Below, piece after piece: positions 52,586 through 63,615 of a DNA stretch of 64,000 nucleotides. The DNA lies in the NCBI GenBank assembly GCA_009746045.1, contig RPFO01000065.1, forward strand, positions 4,973,368 to 5,037,367. The letters are read 5' to 3'. The translations under genes were made by a program, and so were the position numbers. Position 1 is the stretch's first letter. Every line of letters begins with the position of its first letter. Origin of the DNA: Mesostigma viride. Taxonomy: Eukaryota; Streptophyta; Mesostigmatophyceae; Mesostigmatales; Mesostigmataceae. Under the pieces are notes generated by a model that had not been told where the DNA came from, did not search any database, and saw only the letters and a program-made list of their open reading frames with translations.

Positions 52586-52940
52586 TGCCCAACGGAGGCA
52601 TGTTATAATTTAATTTAATTTAATTTAATTTTTAATTGCACCCACAGAACTTGCCGGATCGTCTACCGTGTCCGACATGCTGCACAGCGCTGTGGCATGC
52701 ATCTGGCATGCATGCATGAAGGAGAAAGGGGGTCTCTGCCCTTTCTTCCTGTTGTGCACACACATGCAGGGATTAAATTAAAGCACCTCGGTGCTCCGTG
52801 ACTCCCCAACGGGAGTACGAGTTCAATTAATTAATCAAGGAGACAACAAGCGCATGCCAGAAATCGGGAGAATCCATACGATGGTAGCGCTCGAGCCGGC
52901 CTGCCGTTATCTTTTACAGATTGTTCATTGAAATTATGGC
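52586..52940 (+). other. LINE tails and a dispersed repeat copy
   Basis: A short plus-strand tail (CCAACGGAGGCATGTTATAA, then TTTAA repeats to about 52635) is followed by unassigned sequence. Next comes another LINE-type end (GTGACTCCCCAACGGGAGTA, TTAATTAATT at 52798-52835). At 52836-52915 lies the dispersed repeat (ATCAAGGAGACAACAAGCGC, CCAGAAATCGGGAGAATCC). Confidence 0.65.
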
Positions 52941-52949
52941 AGCCACGAG

Positions 52950-54645
52950 CCACGAGGTAGCCATGGCTGACGGGGGAGCTCATAACTTTCACGTTTGAGC
53001 ACCGAATTCAGCCGTGAATATCACTATCACTTCGTCTTTCTAAGACGCACATGCTGATATAATTTTCCGAATCGATTACACAATATATGACGAGCAAACG
53101 CTCCTCGACGCAACGCAGTTTGGCCGGCGGATGCGCTCGGCCATGAAAATACGTAGTGCAGCTCAGGCTGCAGCTTCGCCCTCAGGCCCGGCACTGAGGC
53201 AGCGGTGACACTAGTCGTGCATGCACTGGTGGTCGCCTCGAACCCTCCCGGGGGCCGGGCCGTCCATGCCTCGCCATCAGCATCGCCTGACCCTAAACGC
53301 ACCCGCTCAGCCGACAAAACAGAAGAGTCTTCACGCCCCTCAGAACCGCGCTTAATTTAAGCCTGAACCTTTCAAGGTCGATGATCACGATTGGACCAAC
53401 ATATGTCCCAGGCAACTGCCCTGCATGCGTTGCATCTTATACGGGGACTAGGCCTCGCTTTACGACCTGTGCCTCCATCTCCACAGCATCGACCGCCTCA
53501 TCTGCTCGGACGGCACCTGGTGCATGCACAACACCAGCGTTCTGTTCGGGTGCAACCTCCCCCACGTATACCTCCAGCACGCCCGCATCCTCAACTCCCT
53601 TCTCATGCGCTCTGATGGCGGGATCTGGGCTCCATCCATCTCCGCCCGGCCCCACACTCCGTTCCATCCTTACGGAAGCCTTCCAGCAGCACGTGCCCCC
53701 CCTCAGTGCTGCCGACGTAGCAGCACTGGGCGGCACGTTAGCTGCTGAGCTTCCTCACCTTTCCACCACCGTCGCCTCCACCTCTGGACACTGCCGTTTC
53801 CGCCTTCACTGCCGACATCAAAGCCAAGCTCCTCGATCGACCTCGACCAACACCTTCAAGCCACCGCCACCGCCCTCGAGTGCTTGCATGACACCGCCGG
53901 CCTCACCGCCCAGGCGGTGAAGGACATCGCCGCCCAGCCGGCACCTGCTGGCCCGGCCGGTGATGCTCCATCAGTCCACCTGGGCGGACTTGCTTAAGCA
54001 GCACACCACCTCCACCACCTCCACCATCGCGGCACAACTCAAGCAACAAGCCCTCGACCTTCGCGAGGAGGCCGACATCACCAAGCGCAGCCACAATGTC
54101 ATCGTCAAGCACTTCGACCAGCCGGCAGGTGAGACCTCCACGAGCCTTCTCACGGCATATTTAAGCGCGGCATTCCTGCCCCCATGCAACTCACTGCATG
54201 GTGAGCTGCGGATGTCGGCCGGTCCGCCTCCCCGCGCGCGCGCGGGGTAAGGCTGGCCCGGCACCCGTGCTCCTCACCTTTAAGTACATGGCGGACAAGC
54301 TGGCGTTCCTTAAATGCCGCAAGAAGCTCTCGGAGACTCGCTTCACGCTGGACGACGACTTGACCCCGGCCCAGCAACAGCGACGACGCGAGCTATGGCC
54401 GACCTAGGTACCTTCAGCTCCGGCAGAGCGCAGGGGGGAAGCCGGTATATACTGGAGGGGGGCGGTCATCCATGCACGTACTTGACCACAAGCCCTGGCA
54501 GGCCACCTCAGACTAGGGAATATATGTACCAGTAGTGTAGATTAGTCAGGCTTAGCCTAGCATGTGGCCCACGCGCATACATGTGCGCCCATAATGGCCC
54601 CCATGGATGATGCGTGGGCCGAGGGGGCTGCATGTATGCGCCGCG
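52950..54645 (+). pseudogene. LINE ORF1 copy with leader and partial 3' UTR, decayed
   Basis: The leader is at about 52950-53089. ATG near 53089 opens MTSKRSSTQRSLAG-like text. Broken frames then give LYDLCLHLHSIDRLICSDGT, LTEAFQQHVPPL, HDTAGLTAQAVKDIAAQPAP, AQLKQQALDLREEADITKRS, HFDQPAGETSTSLLTAYLS and LTFKYMADKLAFLKCRKKLS ... QQRRRELWPT to about 54410. Many small insertions (for example CATG duplications) break it. The 3' UTR (from 54518) is cut at 54645 by the LTR element. Confidence 0.8.
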
Positions 54646-55422
54646 TGTAACAAGCAAAAATGACTTTGTTGTTACATCCTTTGTTTTGTGAATGTTTGGC
54701 TTTTATTCGAGGACTTTTGGATCAGTATTGAGAAAGTTATGAGGTTTCTAAGACGACGGTACTTGGAGCTGATACTTTGTCAACCAACTGATAGGAACCC
54801 TCATTGGTCGTGGCCTGATCCACGTAGGGTTGTAGTTTGTCGGCTGATACTCCTGATAGGAGCCCTCATTGGTCGTGGCCTGATCCACGTGGGGTTGTAG
54901 TTTGTTAGTTGGTACTATTGAGTCTTAAATGCTCCTTTGGGACTTCAGTGCTTACGACAGATTTAGGATCTCATGGAAAGATTCTGCCAGGCTGTGTGTG
55001 GTGTTGTTCTGTTTTGTGTGACTAGGATGGATACGAAGATCTTGTATAGAATCCATGGTTCTGATTGGTTCTCTTCAGGCTAAGGTTGGAGCAAGTTCGA
55101 CAAGCACGTCGATATCAAGGACGTGGGGTCGCCATTGTTGCTACGTTGGTTTTGATTCACCATGGTATAATAAAGCTTGTCTTTGTTGTCCATCATAAGA
55201 GCCCCTTGGCTATAGACGTCCTTCAGTTCCACAGAGGTCGTCTATACACGAGCTTGTCTTTGTGTCTACAAGGGGTTGTGATTCCCTAAATCACGTGCTG
55301 TGGAATTTCCATCTCAACGTTGCTCGGATACTTGAAGTTCTGCGACTCAGGAAAGCAACCCAGGTAAAAGATCTTTCATATTGGACTGTGGATGATGTTG
55401 ATGATCATTTTTAGTCGTTACA
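54646..55422 (+). repeat. 5' LTR, 777 bp
   Basis: It begins TGTAACA and ends GTTACA directly before the primer-binding site, giving short terminal inversions. It holds an internal duplication of about 66 bp (CCTCATTGGTCGTGGCCTGA twice, at 54799 and 54865). Confidence 0.8.
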
Positions 55423-55437
55423 TTGGTATCGGAGGAT
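55423..55437 (-). promoter_or_regulatory. Primer-binding site, initiator-Met tRNA type
   Basis: TTGGTATCGGAGGATC directly after the LTR resembles the TGGTATCAGAGC site complementary to the 3' end of initiator methionine tRNA, with one or two mismatches. Confidence 0.65.
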
Positions 55438-55650
55438 CTCTACTTTGGTGTTTCTCTTGAAGTCGCAACCTTCCGGGTAGTACAACGTTGATCAGATGTC
55501 TGTCATCCGAGAAGATTCATAGAGTTGCGGAAAACTTACGGTGTTACAGACTGAGACACATCCTGATGTGACTGTCTTGCTCTGTAACACTAGAAGTCAG
55601 CCGTAACCGTTGTCTCTACTAGGCAGACGATCGCGACTCCATGTGGAAGT

Positions 55651-55899
55651 ATGAGTAGTTCGAAGACACAATCACCTTTACCCCCTACTAATCAAGGTTT
55701 GGGAGATCCGTCATCATCTCTGGAACCCATTGCTAGGGAAGGTGCTGAGACAACTACTCATACTCCACGGCGTCAACTTAATTTCAATCGTACTTCTATG
55801 ACTGAAGTGAGGCGGGTTACACAATCACCTTCATCCTACGGAACCAGGTGTGGGCGACTTCTTCTCCTTCACCTCTCCCTAGAAAAGGGTGTTGCATAA
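55651..55899 (+). CDS. Short gag-like N-terminal ORF
   Basis: ATG 55651 opens MSSSKTQSPLPPTNQGLGDP and continues 82 residues, rich in Ser, Thr, Pro and Arg, to a stop. Its position about 230 bp after the primer-binding site is right for gag. No capsid or zinc-knuckle motif is present, so it is a remnant or a start only. Confidence 0.4.
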   Translation: MSSSKTQSPLPPTNQGLGDPSSSLEPIAREGAETTTHTPRRQLNFNRTSMTEVRRVTQSPSSYGTRCGRLLLLHLSLEKGVA

Positions 55900-58867
55900 G
55901 CCATTATTAACGCACCACTAAGTCACCGTCCCTTTCTTTAAATTCGTGCAATATTTCATTGACAAGCGTCCTTACTTACGGGCTTTCGGCTGGCCGCATC
56001 GTGCTGAAGTCCGACCACCGCCCTGTCTGTCGTGGCTGCTGACGCCGCAGTCTCTGCCTAGCTCCAAACATCTTTATATATTGGCATTACGCAAGTGTTG
56101 CTACGTTTCGAGCAGGGCAATGCGGAGTGTTGGGCCAGTAGCTCAGCAGGTCCGGCTCCAGAATCCTGCTAGGAGCTGTCTTTTTTCCCTGCAGGCTCTG
56201 TTTTCGGCCAGGCTGACATGGCGCTACGGGTTATGGCTGAGCCGACGCACTGTTGCTGCCGACGGCACCTATCACCCGGTTTCCGGGTTGCGGCTGCACG
56301 CACGACCACCACCGCGACCGCCTGACGACGTCGCCGTCTAAGGTTGTTTTTTTTCCCGGTGCTGCTTTTCTTTGACGACATTTTTACGGTGTGGCTCAGG
56401 TTACACCTCGTGTCTTTTGAGGGTGGCTCCGGATGAGCGGACAGTAGGGATTCATGGCTGCCTTTTTACGCAAGGTTCCTTTTGCACTCACTTGACAATC
56501 TTTCAGGATCCTTTTCTTCGGTGCATGGGCAGCCTACCCTTGCTGTTTAAGGACTGTGGCACGTCCTTAATTCACGCGTCGCCAAACATTTGTTTCAGTT
56601 GTGGGGGAAACTCTTCCTTTTCTTGTTGAGCATCATGACAGTGGAGGCGTTCTAGGTTGAGCTTTGGTTCCTCCCACGTGTATGGTGGTTTGGTTTTGGT
56701 GGGGAGGAGAACAACGGCATTTGTGTTGTTCCCACTATCATCATGGTACTATGGGTAGGGCGAGCTCCCTAGGAGTTGTCCAGATTGGTGGCAGCTACGT
56801 CTGGTTACCCTGAGCAATTTTTTGCGGGGGAGTGGACATCCTGGATGTCTGCAATGTAATTTCCAGACGGCATCACACATGCCAGGGCAGAACAACAGCA
56901 TTTACGGGGTTTCCACTATCATACTTGGACAGCTGTGTCTAGTTACCCTGAGAAAATTTCTGCGGGGGAGTGGATATCCCAGGTCTGCCAAAGGGTGCCA
57001 GATAGGCATATGGCATGGTAGATGCCACCACATCAGGGGACATCGGGATACCTGCAGTGGGTTGTCCCTAGAGGGTATCACACGTGCACCCATGAGTTGC
57101 CAGGTGTCTCTTGCATGGGTTGCCCACTTGCTAGACGGTGTCCTTTGACACATGTTCCCAGAGGGGGTGGACCACTTGCTTGACAACGTCCCTTTACAAG
57201 TGGGGTGTGGGTCACTTGCCAGTTGGGGCCCTTACCTGCGCCAGACCATTGTGACCACGCATTTACTTCTCCCAGGACATGATGGTTACCACTGCTTGTT
57301 GGCAGATGGTCCCTGTTGGGCCTAGGAGGTGCACTAGGACAGCAAGTATGGACACCAGGGCTGCTGTCATAGTTCTTATCTGTGAATATATCTGATATAG
57401 TTCTCAGATCAGAATTTTTGACACTGGTCAAGGCGTTTTTAGGCCCATTTTTTCGACTTTTGGGCAATTCTGCTGGCTGTTGGACCACCTCAGGCCCTTG
57501 TGCTCCTCCGGCTTAGGAGTTCTGGCTACCTGGCACTTGGTAGTAGCCCTGTTCGAGTCTGCTATCTTAATAGGTTGGCAGTCTGTGGCTTGCCTACTAG
57601 GCAGTTTTTCTGAGTGCCATAGTGAAGAGTGCTGGCTCCTTCCTGCAGCCTGATTGACGTTTAGTCCGGGCAGTTGACAGCATGTGGTCCTTCTTCCAAG
57701 CAGCTTCTGGAGCCAGGCTCATTGGTGTCCGTCCCAGGCCTCCATAAAGCAGCTTAGTCACTTCCCCATAGCGTGATCGGCGCAAGCAGCTAGTCTTGGT
57801 TGTCCAGTCAGGCAACAGCTGTGTTGGATACCCACATGTGGGGGTGGTCCAACGCTGATTGGGCGTGGTGGCAGTAGCCTCTTGGGGGCTTGAGGCCAGT
57901 GGGGGATTGGGAACATGTCTATGGCGGGCATGGTGCATGGAGGCTACGTTGGAGAGTACCCTGGTAGTGGACTAGTGCTGTTGGTGGCAACTGCAAGCAC
58001 TCATGGTGACGAGTGCCAGCACTCCTGGTGGCGACTACCAGCACTCATGGTGGGGCCTGAGAGCACTCGTGGTGGCGACTGCAAGCACTGCATGGTGGCC
58101 GCTGGCGACTCTGGTGACTTGGGGACGCCCAAGTGACGAGTATCTGTAATGCTGGTGCCTGCTCCTGACGCAGTGCTGGGTCCTGCCTGCTGGTGGACAT
58201 CAAGCCAGCCGTGTGCAGATGAGTAACCTCCTACCCTTGCTTTGCCCTGCTATGGACTTATCCTTGCTTGCATGGTGCCAGGATGGCTTGTTGTCTTGAT
58301 AGTACACCATCCGCCCTTGAGCTGATTGCTTGCACAGCATGATGGTTGTATGAATGGGACTGCTTGCACGGGGGGTCTGGCATCATGTTTGCATGGGTAG
58401 GATGTCCTTGTGGGTTGGATGATGGGCGGGATCAACGGAGCTACAACTGTGGGGCCGGCTGGAATCTTTGGCATGACAGTGATAACAATGGTGCCCACTC
58501 CGTTGACTCTTAATTGAGGAGTTGGACTACTTGGTGCTGGGCGGGGGCTCACGTGAGCTTAGAGGTGTGGGTTAGTTGGGGGACCCATTCAGCCCTCTAC
58601 CACCCTTACAACCTGCCTCATGTGCATCAGTATCCGTGGTACACTGACATTAATACCATTTGGCAGTCTACGTGGTCCACGGACATGGATACTACTTTCC
58701 ATGCTTTGACTAGGGGGACATGGTTCAGTTTACTTGCTAGGGCCCTGCCAAGCTGAGGGTGTATCTGTTTGATGACTGATGGCCTCATCCAGCATACCCT
58801 TACGCTGCCCTACTTGTGCAACCTTGTCTTGGGCTCCTTCGATCCTAATGCCCACATTACCTTGCAT
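55900..58867. other. Decayed interior of the LTR element
   Basis: No conserved protease, RT or integrase block could be found in any frame. A short Gly/Ala-type repeat (CAGCACTCATGGTGG and variants) lies at about 57985-58100. GCGGGGGAGTGGACATCC and GCGGGGGAGTGGATATCC at 56824 and 56964 mark a diverged duplication. Confidence 0.5.
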
Positions 58868-60484
58868 CCAGGTTGTGAAATACGTGCGTATTGTCAAAAT
58901 AAATACGGCAATACGCGTTTTTTGGGCCCCGACGTATTATACGCGTATTTGGTCCCGAATACGTGATTTGGACTTGGGCAATTTTCGAGGTTCGAGCCGG
59001 GGCAGTGCTTGGCGCGAGGCCAGCCGGAACGTGGCGCGGCGCCTACCTCCCCCAAGATCTTCTACTATGCAAACTAGGCTCGATTACTACGAACTAGGCT
59101 TTTCGTCAGTCCTGAGTCCAGTCACTCCAGTTCATAATGACTTGTGCAAGAATCAAGTAACGTGCGTGTTTGCAACTTGCCCGTTGAAACTCTACGGCGG
59201 AGCCAATTTTCGGAAGAACCTCACCCTTATGCTTGCAAATTCGGGACAAATTCGGTGGATGTATGTATGTATGGATGGATGGATTGACGGATTTTCATCC
59301 CCTATTCCTATGTTTTCTCACGTGTACGGCCTTATAAGCTTCGCCAATTCTGGCGAACCTAACGGTTCTTCCGAAAATTGGCTCCGCCAGATAACCTTAC
59401 TGACTGACTGACATAATGACTTGGCAGTTGGCAAGCTAACTGAAATTTCCATACACGGAGAGAGTGCCAGCAAGATGAAAATGCCAGCTGTGTTGGGAAC
59501 GTGTGGCACGTAATGTAGCCTGTATGATGAATATTGCATGGCGGTGTGCCATCGGATTTTGTGATAGTTGTCAAACGTGTTTTTGCAGCCATGCCACACA
59601 AAGTGCCGGAGCATAAATTCGTAGAAAAAAAGACTGTCACGGTGAAGGATGCTCTGGGGAATACGGTTTCGCAGGTCAAGTTTAGCTGCTCATTTTGCGG
59701 CCACAATTTTACCAGTGGCGATGGCAAGCAGATCAGTGCGACCAGGATGCGCGCACATTTTGCGAGCATCGCTGGGCAGGGCATAGACGCCTGCCCTGAC
59801 GCAAAGATTGGGCAGAAACGGAAGCTAGAATTCCAGGAGTTGTGGGCAAGAAGGCCGGGCTGAAGGCGAAGAAGCAGCGGCACCTGAGCTTCAGGGCAGT
59901 GGCGGAGAGCGGCCAGGGCCTTGCTTCGGGGTCGGCCATTGCAGGTGATCCTCGCCAGCAGACAATCACGAGGTTTGTGAACCCCAAAAACGAAGAGGAG
60001 TGCCAGCTCCTGGTGGCCAACTTCTTTGTTGAGAACGCAATTTCCTTTCACGCGGCTCAGAGCCGCTCTTTCAAGGCGATGATTTCCGGCCTGAGTCAGT
60101 ACAAAGGGCTGATCACTGCTCCCAGTCGGTGGCTGCTGGCAGGCAAACTTCTTCAGAAGCAAAAGACAAGGCAATTAGTTATTCATTCATGACCCATTTT
60201 GATATAGGATGATCAGATTTGATAGCTCGTTGTCTCATTCATGCATGGTAATGGTTGTCAGTGTTCTGACTTGACTGCACCTTGCCATGAGTGGTAACCA
60301 TATTGCATAACTATACCCTAAAGCCTCAAACCCAAAAGGCCCATTCATAACCATGCTCTAAAGGCCGAATTGCACACTGTCGTATTTTGCCGTATTCAAG
60401 CCGACGTATTCTGCCGGGGTCTAAGTATATACCCGTATTTTGGAGGCCGACGTATTTGACGTACCGACGTATTTCACAACCTGG
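58868..60484 (+). mobile_element. hAT-type DNA element, 1617 bp, with 8-bp target duplication
   Basis: The terminal inverted repeats CCAGGTTGTGAAATACGT (18 bp) are flanked by CCTTGCAT at 58860-58867 and 60485-60492. Eight-base duplications are the hAT hallmark. Subterminal regions carry repeated CGTATT/AATACG motifs, likely transposase binding sites. The interior encodes a BED finger and the start of a hAT-like protein only. It also contains a sequence near 59176-59222 and its inverse near 59360-59400 (GGCGGAGCCAATTTTCGGAA), an internal inverted repeat. Confidence 0.9.
59591..60192 (+). pseudogene. hAT transposase N-terminal part (BED finger), one frameshift
   Basis: ATG 59591 opens MPHKVPEHKFVEKKTVTVKD. 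Then FSCSFCGHNFTSGDG, RMRAHFASIAGQGIDAC gives a BED-type C2-H-C finger that binds DNA. The frame moves near 59850, and the text continues KKAGLKAKKQRHLSFRAVAE, QQTITRFVNPKNEEECQLLV, ANFFVENAISFHAAQSRSFK and MISGLSQYKGLITAPSRWLL, which fits the region after the finger in hAT-like proteins. It then stops at 60192. The catalytic RNase H-like domain and the hATC dimerisation domain are absent. It is a paralogue of the fragment at 2647. In this truncated form it could at most bind element ends. Confidence 0.78.
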
Positions 60485-61499
60485 CCTTGCATGGTATTGC
60501 CACCTGGATGGATGCGGGGAGTGATGTTGTTGCTGGGGCCCTGCCAAGCTTGGGCACATCAGTTGGCTGATTGGTGATTGCTTTCAGTCGGCTCTCAAGC
60601 TGCCTTGTATGCAACTCTGTCTTGGATGCTGTAGTTCCCACCCCATCTTTAGTCATGAGGTGCATAGGACGAGCGACCCTGCAGGCCACCAGTGGTTTAG
60701 TGGGCTGAGAGACTTGCCTCCCCCACCCTTCTCTGGTTGGCGGGGCCTCTGTCTTCATGCGTATCCCATGGCGTTTGTTCCTGCTAGGTCATGCTGTCAA
60801 TCTTGGGAAGCTGATACCAGGATTATTACAGCTTATTCTACGCAGAGGGGTGGAATTATTAGGCATGCTGGTAGTCTCCAGTTTACCAGTTATGCTGAGG
60901 GGGATTTGTGTGGGGAGCAGGGCGTGCAGGGGATTGGGCTGCACCTAACCCTTGCATGGGGGTAGCGTGTGCTACGATTTACAAGTTGGGGCATACCGTT
61001 CATAATGCTGGTGAGGCATTACTGATCTTCTGCTATCCCTCTCAAGGCTGTGGATGGTTTTCCCAGGCATCTTATGGAGCAATAGTGTGCCTTGTGATTA
61101 TCATAGGCCACTGGCTATGGGTTTGAGTGTACTAGCTACTAAGGAGATGTGGCTTTACCTCACTCTCACTCCTTTGGTGCGACTGGAGGGGGGGAATTTT
61201 GTTCTGGTGGGGAGGAGATCTGTGAGGATCATAGCGGGGATTCATCCTGGGATTTCAGTTCATCCTGTCGGGCTCACCTCATAGATCCCTGACTATGTGG
61301 TATCCTGGTTTCGCTGGCCATCGGTGGGCTATTTTGGCTGTGCTTTGTGGCACCTCCCCAACCTGCTGACGGGTACCCACTGGTGACAACCCTGTCCACG
61401 GCCTCTCTTCATCATGGGTGTACTTCTGAGATACCCTTGCTCTTCCTGAGGCGACCCTGTTGGCGACGTCTTCCTGCTGGATTGCTCCTGCCTCTTGGT

Positions 61500-61670
61500 G
61501 ACTGCACTTCCACCTGGGGCGCTGTTGACGTTTCCTCGTTCCAGTTTGCGTGGACTGACGGGTGTCAGCAGGCCTTGGACTTGCTGCAGCAGAAGCTCAC
61601 GCCAGCCCCTGTGTTAGGATTGAGCATTCTTGGAATCCATCCAGCCTGCTATGACCTGTTGGTGATCTGA
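61500..61670 (+). pseudogene. Ty3/gypsy RT-RNase H junction remnant
   Basis: FQFAWTDGCQQALDLLQQKL followed by TPAPVLGL matches the start of the Ty3/gypsy RNase H domain (F.W....Q.AF..LK..L..APVL). No catalytic DAS/DEST motif follows, so the domain is broken. Confidence 0.65.
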
Positions 61671-62398
61671 GGGAGGTCCCCAGTTGGGATGGATTGGGGA
61701 TTTATTATAGCTCGGTTACCTGCCACTCTGTTGTGGTGATACAGCATCTGTCCCTGACTACCTCTTCCCTTGAGAAGGGCTGGAATCTTTGGGTGTGCTG
61801 TGGTGACTAGCTTTGATGAGCCTTGGACCCTGGCAGCCCAGTTAGTTATGGGGGGTTGGCTGTATAGAGGGTTAGCCTTGCTACATGACACTCTGCTTCC
61901 TGCCCTGATCAAGCAGTGAGAGCTGTCAGTATTTCGTGGCATGGATCCCTGTGGATGACCCGTTATCCCTGGGAATGTCAGGCTTGTCTTTCACCCGTGG
62001 ACTCTAGCTGAGGGAGGGTGGTGTCCCAGAACATGGAGTGGCCTCGCCTTGTTTGGCTTAGGTGCCTTGATCCTGTTTAGTCCTTCTTGGATTCATGTGG
62101 ACTCATTGAATCCGACGGGGATCTGAGTTGAGTGGGATGGACTCTGGTGGGAGTTGGGTTGGACTAAGCTGAGATGACATCCAGATTTTGGTGACCAGTT
62201 TCTGAGGATGGTTGAGGGGATCTGAGCTTGGATTGCACATGGAGAGTGACTTCTGTGTTGTACCCTCGACATATGGAGTGGTTCACCTAGGGCTTGATTC
62301 CTGGTATGATTAAGACACGTGGTTCATGTCCTGCAGGCACGTCTTCGTGTACCAGACCAATAGTATATACCTGGAGGTTTCTACCTTGGTGCTGCTGA

Positions 62399-63219
62399 GT
62401 GGCCTATGTGGATCATAGGAACTGCACGGGCCCCTGTGACCACTATGAGACTTTGGCCAACGCGTTGGCTGCACTCAACAGAGAGGAGGGGAAGGTGAGC
62501 TCTGAAGGCTATGTGGAGGAGGTCCTATCTCAGCTGCACACAAGCCTGTATGAGAGTGGCTCCCCTTGTGTGGCTCATCTGCTGCATAGGATGTATGCAT
62601 TGTCACCAGGACCTGAGATTGACATGAGGCCTGCTGAGGGGCAGGACATGCTGGCAGCCTTACCTGAGGCCTTGAAGGAGGCATTTACTCAGTTGCAGCC
62701 AGTGAGTATGGGAGAGGCTTCCTACATGGAGTTGTTGGAGTTTTCAGTTCAGCAGGGAGACTTTGACTTGGCTCCTTCTTCTTCCAGCTCGGTTGACCAA
62801 GGGGTGCTTCCCTTTGGAGACATCCAACCTTTTATGCAGCCCAGGGTTGCGTAAGTAGACCATGGAGCTCAAGGTTTGTCGGACCCCATTGAGGGTGTTG
62901 GTGCCTTTGATAGGTGCTAAGTGGTCAGTGGTCAAGACCTTTCTCCAGTTCTGCATGGTGGGCGTACAGGTCATGGGTGAGCAGGCACAAGACGTCTTCT
63001 ACTTGGGTGATGGATCCTGAGAGCCAGTCTGTGGTGCTTCTCTCCTATCCAGGGACATGCCTGCGTTATGTTGCCCAGATGGCAGCAGGGGCTGCAGAGA
63101 CGTGCATGGTGCTGCAGGGCAGCAGGAACTGGCCAGACTTGGTTCACATGGTGGAGCAGTTTCCCTTGTTTGGGACCAAGGGCAAGGATGGCGTGAATGG
63201 GGATTGGTATAGCCTGTGA
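62399..63219 (+). CDS. Two adjoining unknown frames near the 3' end of the LTR element
   Basis: The frame 62399-62854 (about 151 residues; no ATG at its start) reads AYVDHRNCTGPCDHYETLAN, SEGYVEEVLSQLHTSLYESG, LLHRMYALSPGPEIDMRP and MLAALPEALKEAFTQLQPVS. A second coding-like stretch spans about 62860-63219 in shifted frames: VLVPLIGAKWSVVKTFLQFC and YLGDGS, then after a shift LLSYPGTCLRYVAQMAAGAA and WPDLVHMVEQFPLFGTKGKD. Composition and helix pattern look like real protein, unlike the decayed DNA upstream. I recognise no family. It may be an element-specific accessory protein or captured host sequence. Confidence 0.4.
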
Positions 63220-63599
63220 AGAACAGAGCTGAGCAGGAAGAGGATGGGGAAGGATGGGGGAAGAGCATGGAAGGTGCTTTGGATTATGGTGTGAGGGGGG
63301 GATTCCAGGATGGATGATGGGGGGGGGGGGGCTCCAGTCCAGTTCTGATGTTCCAGTCCAGAGTTCCAGGTTCCAGGATGCTGAATGGAAGACCTTGTAT
63401 TATGAGATGTGTTTATCTGGCTTTATAGTAGATAAGGTAGTGACTTGTTTGCTGTAGAGACCTGTGACTAGATGTTTATGAGATAGGAGGCCCTGTTTCC
63501 AGGGATGTAAAAACCCATCTGCTTTTCCCAAGAGATGGTGGATTTCTGTTCAATGTTCCTCTGCCTTCAAGAGTTGGCTATTGGACCTGGGAGGTCCAG

Positions 63600-63615
63600 T
63601 TTTGAGGGGGAGATA
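63600..63615 (+). promoter_or_regulatory. Polypurine tract before the 3' LTR
   Basis: TTTTGAGGGGGAGATA directly precedes the TGTAACA of the 3' LTR, the position and composition expected of the plus-strand primer. Confidence 0.75.

Noticed and set aside
61649-61942. Minus-strand frames within the LTR element interior
   Set aside because: They run opposite to the element and show no motif.
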